Assembly: GCF_022414575.1 (NCBI RefSeq)
Contig: NZ_JADWYQ010000084.1
Location: forward strand, 1 to 12,314
Source: Streptomyces sp. MUM 178J
Lineage (GTDB): Bacteria > Actinomycetota > Actinomycetes > Streptomycetales > Streptomycetaceae
DNA: 12,314 nt
Direction of reading: 5' to 3'
Shown: positions 1 through 6,727 of the stretch, piece after piece
Numbering within the stretch: the first letter of the stretch is position 1
How the letters are laid out: the number at the start of each line of letters is the position of its first letter
Position numbers and translations under genes: made by a program
The notes under the pieces: generated by a model
Databases searched by the model: none
What the model was told of the DNA's origin: nothing
What the model saw: only the letters and a program-made list of their open reading frames with translations

Positions 1-2672
1 GCGGGCTGCACCGGGGGCAGCGGGGCCCGCACCGGGGCGGGCCGGGCGGGTCCGTCCGCGACCTGGTGCAACTCTCCCTGATGTGCCAGCAGTTGCCGCA
101 TGCCCTGCTGCCGCGAGGCGTGGTCCCGTCCGTACGGGGCGATCGAAGTGATCCGTGCCTGCGGCCAGTTGTCCCGGATCATCCGTGCGCAGTACGCGCC
201 CGGAAGTTCGCAGGACTCCAACTCCGTGTGCAGCTCCAGCACCTGGTCCGGAGGTACGTTCAGCGCACGCAGCTCATGGAAGATCTGCCACTCCGGGTGC
301 GGGGTGCCGGGCGCCGAGCGGCGGATGAGCTGCTGCTCGGAGCCGTCGGGGGCGCGGTAGCGCAGCACGGCCTGGTAGCCGGGGCCGACGGTGGGCAACC
401 CGCCCGGCTGCGGCGGATAGCCGTACGCGGGCGGCCGACCGCCACCCTGAGGCTGCTGTGCTTGGGGCGCGGGTCCGGGCGCTCCGGGCGGCGGACCGGG
501 AGGTCCGGGCGGACCCGGAGGGCCGGGCGGCTGCGGCGACTGCGGCGGCTTCGGACCCAACTGACCGGGATGCGCCAGCATCGTCGCAGCATGATGCACC
601 CCACCACCCGGAGGCGGAGTCGAACCCGGCGCAACAGGAGCGGCCGGACCCCCAGAAGCACCAGAAGCACCAGGGGCTCCCGGCGGCCCCGGAGGACCAG
701 GCGGCTGCGGAGGGCCGGGCGGCTGCGGCGACTGCGGCGGCTTCGGACCCAACTGACCGGGATGCGCCAGCATCGTCGCAGCATGATGCACCCCACCACC
801 CGGAGGCGGAGTCGAACCCGGCGCAACAGGAGCAGCCGCACCCCCAGAAGCATCAGAAGCACCAGGGGCTCCCGGCGGCCCTGGAGGCTCCGGCGGCCCC
901 GGCGGCCGCGCGGGCTCAGGGGCGACCTGGGAGACGAGTTGCGTCGGCAGATACCCGCCCGCCGGAGCGCCGGGCGCACCCGGCCCCGACGGGGGAGGCG
1001 TCGCGTTCCCGGACGAGGCGGGCGCGGCGTCCGCCGCCGACGGCTCCCGGCCGCCGGCGCCTTCGGGCCGCAGCGCGGGGGCGACCGCCGTGGGCGGCAG
1101 CTGGCTGCCGCCTGACATCAGCGCCGTCGGCGCGTCCGCCGGGGTGCTAGGCGGCGGAGTGTCATCGTCGTCGGCACCCGACAGCGGCGGCGCGAACACC
1201 GTGGCCGGCAGCGGAACGGACCCGTCGTCGGAGCCGCCCCCGCTGGTGTCCGTCCAGCCCGCAGCCTGCGTCGGCGCAGCCGGCTTCCCCGGCGCAGGGG
1301 AGGACGCGGCGTCGGAGGGCAGCGTGGACTCCTCCGCGTTCCCGCCGGAGGCACTGGGCCACAGCGAACCGCTCTGCGAGGCGTTGCCGCCGGTCGACGC
1401 CCCGGCGTCGGGCCGGCCGGACCCGCCCACCGCTGTGACGCCCCCGCCCGCCTGCGAGGCATTGCCCCCACCGGGCGTCGCGGAGGACGTCTGCGACGAC
1501 CGCGCGTCCGGGAGGCTCGCTCCCTGGGAGGCGTGCACATCGGCGGACCCGGGGACCGGTGCGGGGGCGCTCCAGCCTGCGGAAGCCGCCGCCGTCTCCG
1601 GTGACGCCGCCGAATACGACGTGCCGTCATCGGCACTGCCGGACACGGCGTCGGTCTGCCCGGACCCGACGGAAGAGCCCGTGCCCGCGGCCCGGGGGAC
1701 GCCCTCCCCCGAAGCACCCGAAGGGGAGACCTCACCCGAGGGTCGGGGGCCGGGCGGCATCGCGACCGTATGCGCATCCGCTCCGGCGGAGGCCATGGCA
1801 GCGGCCGCTGCTGACGGCTCGGGGCCCGCACCGGACGAGGCCCCCACGCCGGACGGCACATACCCCGCGCCCGGGGAGCGCGGGGCGCCTCCACCGGACG
1901 AAGCAGACCCGGCATCCGCGCCCTCGGGACGTGCGCCGGACAGCGCGGAACCCGAACCCGCGGCAGTGGGGCCTGCCGCAGCCCGGCCCCCGGCAACCGT
2001 CGTATCCGCCGCAACCGCCGCGTCCGCCGCGTCCGCCGCGTCCGGAACGCCGGACGGCGCACCCGTGTCCGAGCCAGAGGGCACGGAACCCGTGCCCGCG
2101 CCCGACACGCCCCCGGCGGCCGCCGTACCCACCGCGTCCGGGGCGTGCCTCGGCGCGCCGGCGCCGGCGCCCTCGTGCGCGTCCCGCACGCGGGACGGCG
2201 CAGCGGCACCCGGATCCGCAGCCGCGGGGCCTGCTCCGGCCGGGCCGCCGGCAGGCCCCGTGTCCGCGCCGGACGGCGCGGAACTCGAACCCCCGTCCGG
2301 GATGCCCATCCTGTCCGCCGCGTCCTGCAGCCACTCCGGCGGGCTCAGCAGGAACGACGTCTGGTTCAGATCGATCCGCTGCGGCGGCTCCGGAGCGGCC
2401 GCAGCCGCCTCCGCCGCCCCGTACTCCTCCTCATACCGGCGGATGACCTCGCCCACCGGCAGACCGGGCCACAGCGTGGCCTCCCCGCCGTCCCGCGCGA
2501 TCACCAACCGCTGCCGGCCGCCGTCCGAGACGGGGCCGCCCTCACGGTCCTCCGCCCACACCACGAAACCCAGCTCGAACTCCCGCACCCGCACCTCCCG
2601 GTGCTGGTACGCGGGCACATCGCCGTTGATCCACTCTTCGGCGCGCTCCTGCGCCTGCGCGAACGTCACCAT
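1..2672 (-). CDS. Imm35/YrhB-like N-terminus + Pro-rich linker + nucleic-acid deaminase domain (partial, C-terminus off window)
   Basis: An open frame of 890 residues starts at ATG 2672-2670 and has no stop before the left edge. The start lies 7 bases after the stop of the SUKH gene, with GAGGGG 10 bases upstream, so the two are probably one operon. Residues 1-88 resemble Imm35/YrhB immunity proteins: helix, GFVVWAED strand, RLVIARDGGEA hairpin, then IRRYEEEYG. Residues about 131-590 are Ala/Gly/Ser/Pro low complexity, and 596-765 are Pro-rich with an internal duplication. Residues about 768-870 look like a toxin-type zinc deaminase: H792-P-E794, then C821 and C828 in ELESCELPGAYC. That matches the HxE plus paired-Cys zinc site of the bacterial toxin deaminases, perhaps the XOO_2897-like group. 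From the family, such domains deaminate bases in nucleic acid or nucleotides; the target here is unknown. No signal peptide or WXG/RHS/PAAR module is visible. A further domain may follow beyond the edge. Confidence 0.85.
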   Translation of the reverse strand, partial: MVTFAQAQERAEEWINGDVPAYQHREVRVREFELGFVVWAEDREGGPVSDGGRQRLVIARDGGEATLWPGLPVGEVIRRYEEEYGAAEAAAAAPEPPQRIDLNQTSFLLSPPEWLQDAADRMGIPDGGSSSAPSGADTGPAGGPAGAGPAAADPGAAAPSRVRDAHEGAGAGAPRHAPDAVGTAAAGGVSGAGTGSVPSGSDTGAPSGVPDAADAADAAVAADTTVAGGRAAAGPTAAGSGSALSGARPEGADAGSASSGGGAPRSPGAGYVPSGVGASSGAGPEPSAAAAAMASAGADAHTVAMPPGPRPSGEVSPSGASGEGVPRAAGTGSSVGSGQTDAVSGSADDGTSYSAASPETAAASAGWSAPAPVPGSADVHASQGASLPDARSSQTSSATPGGGNASQAGGGVTAVGGSGRPDAGASTGGNASQSGSLWPSASGGNAEESTLPSDAASSPAPGKPAAPTQAAGWTDTSGGGSDDGSVPLPATVFAPPLSGADDDDTPPPSTPADAPTALMSGGSQLPPTAVAPALRPEGAGGREPSAADAAPASSGNATPPPSGPGAPGAPAGGYLPTQLVSQVAPEPARPPGPPEPPGPPGAPGASDASGGAAAPVAPGSTPPPGGGVHHAATMLAHPGQLGPKPPQSPQPPGPPQPPGPPGPPGAPGASGASGGPAAPVAPGSTPPPGGGVHHAATMLAHPGQLGPKPPQSPQPPGPPGPPGPPGPPPGAPGPAPQAQQPQGGGRPPAYGYPPQPGGLPTVGPGYQAVLRYRAPDGSEQQLIRRSAPGTPHPEWQIFHELRALNVPPDQVLELHTELESCELPGAYCARMIRDNWPQARITSIAPYGRDHASRQQGMRQLLAHQGELHQVADGPARPAPVRAPLPPVQP
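517..887. repeat. 192-bp direct duplication inside the deaminase-protein linker
   Basis: Two copies, 517-695 and 709-887, are offset by exactly 192 bp (64 codons). They are identical over roughly the first 125 bp and differ at a few positions after that. Both encode a Pro/Gly-rich stretch containing the segment HHAATMLAHPGQLGPKPP (residues about 596-655 and 660-719 of the leftward protein). The frame is kept, so this is a coding duplication. Confidence 0.9.
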
Positions 2673-2679
2673 CGGACCG

Positions 2680-3663
2680 TCACCCCTCGTCCGAGACCGG
2701 GACGGCGCGCGCGAAGCCGCCGTCCACCATCAGGTTCGCCACCGTCTGAAGCTCCGGCGGGCTGCCCGCCAGCCGCTGCAGAAAGCCGTCGAAGTCATCG
2801 CCGCAGGGCAGCAACAGCCGCTCCACACGCTCCTGCACCGTCCAGCCGTCCTGGTCACGCGCATCGTCGTACGCACAGAACCACACCGACCCCGTCCCCG
2901 AGCCCTTCACCTTCACGGCGATCAGCCCGCCCTGGACAAAGCCGACGCCCAGAAAGTCCTTCGTCAGATGGTCCCGCAGACACTTGTTGACGTACACCAG
3001 ATCGTTGACGGCGGCCTCGTCCCGCACCGTGAAGAACGGCTGGTCGACCAGCAGCCCCAACTCCGCGTCCAGCGCCACCCCGGACGGCGCGCAACCGCCC
3101 GCCGCCTTCAGGAAGGAACGGTACGCGCCAGGCAGCCGGTACCCCAGATCCTCCTCCACGCCCAGCAGTTGCTGCTCGCTCACCGGCAGCGCCCGCTTCG
3201 GAAGGGCGAAATGAGCGGGCCGGGTCTCCTGCAGCGGACGCGTCCCGCGCTTGCCCTGGTCCACAGCCGCCGTGGCCAGTCCGCCGTGGTGCCGCAGCAG
3301 CGCCTTCACCTCGACCGGAACCAGTTCGAGGCGGCGCGTGCCCGGCGCGTGATGCCACGTCCAGCCGTGCGGCGTCGCCACCGGCGCGACCATGTCCCAC
3401 AGCTCGTGCCCTGCCGCGTGCAGCGCCGCGTTCGCCGACACGTAGTCCGTGAGCCGCAACTCGTCCACGCCGAAGCCCTCGGGCGGCTCCGCGATCTCCG
3501 CGGCGGCGCGCGCGTACGGCGAGAAATCCGGGTAGCCCTGTTCGTCCACGCGCACACCTCTGGGGTGGCGGGAGGCCCGGACCGGGTCCGGGAAGTGCAC
3601 AAGCTGCCCGGCATAGGCCGCGTTCGGCGGCGCGGCCCGGCGCCCGAGCCGACCTGTCGTCAT
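2680..3663 (-). CDS. WHH-type nuclease-like domain fused to SUKH (SMI1/KNR4) immunity domain
   Basis: The protein has 327 residues. ATG 3663-3661 was chosen because AGGGGG lies 8 bases upstream; a GTG/ATG-extended frame to 3861 would cover the divergent promoter region. Residues about 78-128 carry the signature of the WHH clade of HNH/Endonuclease VII toxins: G-W-T-W103-H104-H105, then LELVP (112-116), then H125-H-G-G128. The usual His of the 'VH' position is replaced by Lys120, so metal binding or catalysis may be altered. Residues about 159-300 form a SUKH fold: LPVSEQQLLGVEEDLGYRLP, YRSFLKAAGG, then the LG-x-GFVQGGLIAV strand region. From the family, SUKH proteins neutralise nuclease and deaminase toxins. 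Toxin and immunity modules in one chain suggest a self-inhibited or decayed nuclease. It is the first gene of the leftward pair. PGAP-style names would be 'SMI1/KNR4 family protein'. Confidence 0.85.
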   Translation of the reverse strand: MTTGRLGRRAAPPNAAYAGQLVHFPDPVRASRHPRGVRVDEQGYPDFSPYARAAAEIAEPPEGFGVDELRLTDYVSANAALHAAGHELWDMVAPVATPHGWTWHHAPGTRRLELVPVEVKALLRHHGGLATAAVDQGKRGTRPLQETRPAHFALPKRALPVSEQQLLGVEEDLGYRLPGAYRSFLKAAGGCAPSGVALDAELGLLVDQPFFTVRDEAAVNDLVYVNKCLRDHLTKDFLGVGFVQGGLIAVKVKGSGTGSVWFCAYDDARDQDGWTVQERVERLLLPCGDDFDGFLQRLAGSPPELQTVANLMVDGGFARAVPVSDEG

Positions 3664-3911
3664 GGCGGTAGCCCCCTGCTGCGTCTGGCTGGTTCCGCAC
3701 AGCCTAAGCGGTACGGCGACGGCCGCTCCCGGCCCGCCGCTCCCGTCACCGGCAGTCACAGCCGGACGCCCGCACCGGCCGCACGGCAGAATGCGAACGC
3801 ACCCCCTCAACACGCCCGCCGACACGTATAACCGACCCCGCTTCCACACCAGCCGCCCCATTTGGCAGGCTGTCTAGGCAACTCGGGGGAGTGCGGAGGG
3901 GACGAGGCACC
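3664..3911. promoter_or_regulatory. Divergent intergenic region of the toxin/immunity island
   Basis: This 248-bp gap lies between the two divergent transcription units. For the leftward gene, a TAGGCT -10-like hexamer lies at 3706-3701, 38 bases before its ATG, without a convincing -35. AT-rich spots occur at 3827-3833 (GTATAAC) and 3860-3880 (TTTGGCAGGCTGTCTAGGCA), the latter just upstream of the rightward gene. The ribosome site of the rightward gene is GGAGGGG at 3895-3901. No strong operator was recognised. Promoter positions are guesses. Confidence 0.4.
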
Positions 3912-4424
3912 ATGCACACAGCGCAACAAGACACTTCAGGTGATCCGCGTCTCAGCTGGAGCAGCACCGACACCGGCATACCGCCCGCACTCCACCACCG
4001 GAGGGACGGCATCCTCCCCACGGTCGCCGCAGCCCTGTCCGTCCGCGGTCGGACCCTGACCTGCACCGCGGGCAAGGGCGACGAACCGCCCGCACTCCAC
4101 CCGCTCGTGCAGGACTACCTCGACACCCTCACCAGCGGACAGCGCGAACGCTTCACGGGCCGCTGCCCCGAAGCCATCCTGCTCTCCCGGCATCTGGCCT
4201 CGGCGGAGACCCAGCGCTCCAAACGCGCTCAGCGGAAACCCCTGACCCAAGGAGAGGCACGGCGCTCGCTCAAACACGCGAAACTCACCGCACGCCGCAT
4301 CCGGGAGGACGGCGACCCGCTCCACGGCAGCTACGCCGCACCCTGCCGCTCCTGCGCGGCGCTCCTCGACCACTTCGGCGTACGCCCCGTAGACCCGGCC
4401 GCCGCCCTTCCCGAGAACGGCTGA
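3912..4424 (+). CDS. YwqJ-type putative nucleic-acid deaminase (toxin)
   Basis: The protein has 170 residues. ATG 3912 follows GGAGGGG (3895-3901) by 10 bases; an in-frame GTG at 3891 is rejected because this Shine-Dalgarno sequence would lie inside the coding region. The domain runs from LPTVAAALSVRGR (35-47) through C85-P-E87 (GRCPEA) to P144-C145-R-S-C148. This is the CxE plus PCxxC zinc-site layout of the YwqJ deaminase family, where Cys replaces the His of ordinary cytidine deaminases and the Glu is the proton shuttle. A basic, charged stretch (RSKRAQRKPLTQGEARRSLKHAK) lies between the motifs. From the family, YwqJ domains usually sit at the C-terminus of large polymorphic toxins. Here the protein is free-standing with only about 34 extra N-terminal residues and no signal peptide. 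The SUKH-3 gene 11 bases downstream is its likely immunity partner. Activity on DNA, RNA or nucleotides cannot be read from sequence. Confidence 0.85.
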   Translation: MHTAQQDTSGDPRLSWSSTDTGIPPALHHRRDGILPTVAAALSVRGRTLTCTAGKGDEPPALHPLVQDYLDTLTSGQRERFTGRCPEAILLSRHLASAETQRSKRAQRKPLTQGEARRSLKHAKLTARRIREDGDPLHGSYAAPCRSCAALLDHFGVRPVDPAAALPENG

Positions 4425-4435
4425 ACCCGACCCCC

Positions 4436-4933
4436 ATGCCCGACCACCCCAATCTGAGCACCACCCGCTTCCCGGTGGCCGTCGACGCCGCCCTGCGCGA
4501 GGCCGGCTGGCAGCCCGGCCGCTGGGACATCAAGCTCGCGGAACACTGGGCCGACGCCCTGCGCGCCCACGCCTCCCCCGCCGGGCACCGGCACTGCGTG
4601 TTCCCCGCGGCCGTCGAAGCGTGGGCGGAGTTCGGCGGACTGCGCGTCGTCCCACCGGGACCAGGCCGCCAGACGGCCCCCAGCGCCGTACGCTTCGATC
4701 CCCTCGCCGGCCTCCACATGGCCCGTACGCTCTCCGACCTCGGCCGCGCGCTCGGCGCCGAACTCGCGCCGCTCGGCGAGGAAGGCAACCACACGGGCAT
4801 CCTGGCCATCGACACGGTCGGCCGCGTCTACACCATCGACCACACCGGCGACTGGTACCTCGGCCCCACACTGGACCAGGCCCTGTCCACCATCGTGACC
4901 GGGCTGCTCCCCACGCGCCTCACCTCGCCGTAA
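4436..4933 (+). CDS. SUKH-3 family immunity protein
   Basis: The protein has 165 residues, with ATG at 4436, 11 bases after the stop of the YwqJ deaminase. The Shine-Dalgarno sequence is weak, so translation is probably coupled. Recognisable SUKH-3 features in order are: RFPVAVDAALREAGWQPGR (11-29), FPAAVEAWAEFGGLRV (56-71), F87-DPL, LGRALGAELAPLGE (102-115), the core strand hairpin GILAIDTVGRVYTI (121-134), and a C-terminal W140-YLG with helix LDQALSTIVTGLL. There is no membrane segment. In the SUKH superfamily such proteins bind and block nucleic-acid-degrading or deaminating toxins in the cytoplasm, and the pairing with a YwqJ deaminase fits that role. The specific partner is inferred from adjacency only. 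Confidence 0.85.
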   Translation: MPDHPNLSTTRFPVAVDAALREAGWQPGRWDIKLAEHWADALRAHASPAGHRHCVFPAAVEAWAEFGGLRVVPPGPGRQTAPSAVRFDPLAGLHMARTLSDLGRALGAELAPLGEEGNHTGILAIDTVGRVYTIDHTGDWYLGPTLDQALSTIVTGLLPTRLTSP

Positions 4934-4950
4934 GCCGCGCCACAGGGCGA

Positions 4951-5110
4951 CACAGCGCGGCGCGACGCAGGGGCGCGACACAGCGGGACACCGCGCGGCG
5001 CGACACAGCGCGGCGCGCCCCAGCGGGGCACCGCGCGGCGCGACACAGCGCGGCGCGCCCCAGCGGGACACCGCGCGGCGGGGCACAGCGGGGTGCGGCA
5101 CAGCACAGCG
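4951..5110. repeat. G+C-rich 40-bp tandem array between convergent genes
   Basis: Two almost identical 40-bp units lie at 4991-5030 and 5031-5070, differing at one base near the end. They are flanked by degenerate units at 4951-4990 and 5071-5110. Each unit contains two related halves built on CGCGGCGCG and CACAGC / CCCAGC, so there is a sub-period near 20 bp. The array lies in the 258-bp gap (4934-5191) between the converging SUKH-3 and histidine kinase genes and codes for nothing I can support. The rest of the gap has a weak GCCGCC (5140-5145) / GGCGGC (5169-5174) pairing that might help terminate transcription. Confidence 0.85.
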
Positions 5111-5191
5111 CTCCCTGCACGCACGGCCGGCCCCGGCACGCCGCCGTCCGGCACACCTGCACGACCCCGGCGGCAGGCCGGAGGGCGGCCG

Positions 5192-6562
5192 TCAGGCCGC
5201 GCCCTCGCCCACGCCCACCGCGGGCAGCACCGCCGACACCCGGAAACCACCCGCATCCGTCGGCCCCGACACGAACACACCGCCCAGCGCGGTGACCCGC
5301 TCCCGCATGCCGACCAGGCCGTTGCCGCCGCTCGGCAGCCCCGCGTCCGCCGCCCCGCCGGACACGTCCGGCGCGCCGTTCTCCACCTGCATGGCCACCT
5401 CCGCGTCCCGGTGCGCCAACCGGACCGTCACCCGCGCACCCGCCGCATGCTTGTGGACATTGGTCAACGCCTCCTGCACCACCCGGAACGCGGTCTGCTC
5501 CACCTCCGGCGCATACCCCCGCGCCTCCCCGTGCACGGAGAGCTCCACCACCAGCCCCGTCTGCCGGGACTGACCGACCAGGACCTCGATGTCCGCCAGG
5601 CACGGCCCGTCGTCCGCAGCCGCAGCCGCAGCGGCCGCAGCAGCAGCCGCGCCCACCGCCGCCAGCGGCGCGGGAGCCTCCGCGGCGAACGCAGCACTCG
5701 CGGCCGCACCGCCCGGCCGGGCCGCAAGAACATCCTCCCCGGACCGCAACACCCCCAGCATCTCCCGCAACTCGGTCAGCGCCTGCCGTCCCATGTCCCC
5801 CACCAGCGCGGCGTTCTTCACCGCCTTCTGCGGATCCTTCAGCGCCACCGCCTGCAGCGCGGCCGCATGCACCACCATCAGGCTCACCCGGTGGGCGACG
5901 ACGTCGTGCATCTCACGCGCGATCCGGGTGCGCTCCTCCTGACGGGCCCACTGCGCACGCTCCTCGGCCCGGTCCGCCAGCAGCGACAGTTCCTGCTCCA
6001 GGCTGTCCGCCCGCTCCCGCAGGCTCTCCATCAACCGCCGCCGCGCCCCGATGTAGAGGCCGAACAGCACAGGAGGCGCGGTCAGCCCCAGCGACACCAG
6101 CACGGCCATGAGCGGCACATACCAGGGGCCCGGGTCAAACTCCGCCGTGTCCACGCCCTGGCGGACGTCCACGAACGTGACGATGAAGGTCGCCGCGAGC
6201 TGCGTGCCCGCCAGCAGCGCGATGATCCGCCGGGGCACCTCGGAGGCCGCCAGCGTGTAGAGACCGACGACGCCCAGCAGAAAACCGATCTCCGCCGGGG
6301 TGGTCGCGATCGACACCAGCACCACGGCGATCGGCCACCGTCGCCGTACGACCAGCACGGCCCCGACGAGCAGTCCGAACAGCACACCGAACGGCACCGG
6401 CAGCGCCGCCTTCTCGGCGAACCCCACCCCTTCGAGCCCGCATTCCAGGGCTGAGAGCGCACCCAGCCCCACATCCAGCGCGACGGACCGCCGACGCCCC
6501 CACCACAGCCAGGCCCGGTCGGGCGTGCCCGCAGCCTCCTGGTGTGCCCCCGTTGTGGTCAT
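5192..6562 (-). CDS. Two-component sensor histidine kinase, HisKA_3/NarL-type partner class
   Basis: The protein has 456 residues from ATG 6562-6560; GGGAG lies only 2 bases upstream, so the start is uncertain, and an in-frame GTG at 6625 has no better site. About five to six hydrophobic segments cover residues 25-170, ending in YIGARRRLMESLRER. A short coiled stretch leads to the HisKA_3 H-box REMHDVVAHRVSLM with phospho-acceptor His219. The HATPase part has the N-box VVQEALTNVHKHA (361-373), the NGAPD strand and GGNGLVGMRERV (412-423). Between these lies an Ala-rich insert (about 280-320) with a run of 12 Ala at 305-316, which is unusual for the class. Kinases of this type normally phosphorylate a LuxR-type regulator; no such gene is next to it here, so it looks orphan within the window. 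The signal it senses is unknown. Confidence 0.88.
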   Translation of the reverse strand: MTTTGAHQEAAGTPDRAWLWWGRRRSVALDVGLGALSALECGLEGVGFAEKAALPVPFGVLFGLLVGAVLVVRRRWPIAVVLVSIATTPAEIGFLLGVVGLYTLAASEVPRRIIALLAGTQLAATFIVTFVDVRQGVDTAEFDPGPWYVPLMAVLVSLGLTAPPVLFGLYIGARRRLMESLRERADSLEQELSLLADRAEERAQWARQEERTRIAREMHDVVAHRVSLMVVHAAALQAVALKDPQKAVKNAALVGDMGRQALTELREMLGVLRSGEDVLAARPGGAAASAAFAAEAPAPLAAVGAAAAAAAAAAAADDGPCLADIEVLVGQSRQTGLVVELSVHGEARGYAPEVEQTAFRVVQEALTNVHKHAAGARVTVRLAHRDAEVAMQVENGAPDVSGGAADAGLPSGGNGLVGMRERVTALGGVFVSGPTDAGGFRVSAVLPAVGVGEGAA

Positions 6563-6727
6563 GGCTCCCAGCCTACGGGCGGCCGCGAATGCTTTTCCGG
6601 GCAGCTCCGGGGAGGCGGTCAGCACAGTGCGAGGGAGATCACATACGGAACATATGCTGACCCCTCGATCTAATGAATCGCTCTGATCTTCGAGCCGGAC
6701 GTCCGCATTCCGGACGACGATCTACCC
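6563..6727. promoter_or_regulatory. Divergent promoter region, sensor kinase / HTH gene
   Basis: This 165-bp gap is distinctly A+T-richer than its surroundings at 6640-6690. It contains ATACGGAACATATG, the stretch TCGATCTAATGAATCG, a perfect 10-bp palindrome CGGACGTCCG (6697-6706) and a partly repeated TCCGGACG just before the HTH gene. Any of these could be promoter or operator elements for the divergent genes. No hexamer pair with correct spacing was convincing. Confidence 0.35.

Noticed and set aside
1090..3831. A 913-codon open frame on the + strand
   Set aside because: It runs antisense to the two leftward toxin/immunity genes, has repetitive Pro/Ala/Arg composition and no domain. It is a shadow of high G+C coding DNA.
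3664..3861. A 66-residue N-terminal extension of the SUKH fusion protein
   Set aside because: AGGGGG is well placed before ATG 3663, and the extension has no domain and would cover the promoter region.
4951..5110. The 40-bp array as a CRISPR array
   Set aside because: Units follow each other directly, without unique spacers, and no cas genes are present.
5093..6454. A 453-codon open frame on the + strand
   Set aside because: Antisense to the sensor kinase, Arg/His/Pro-rich with no family signature.
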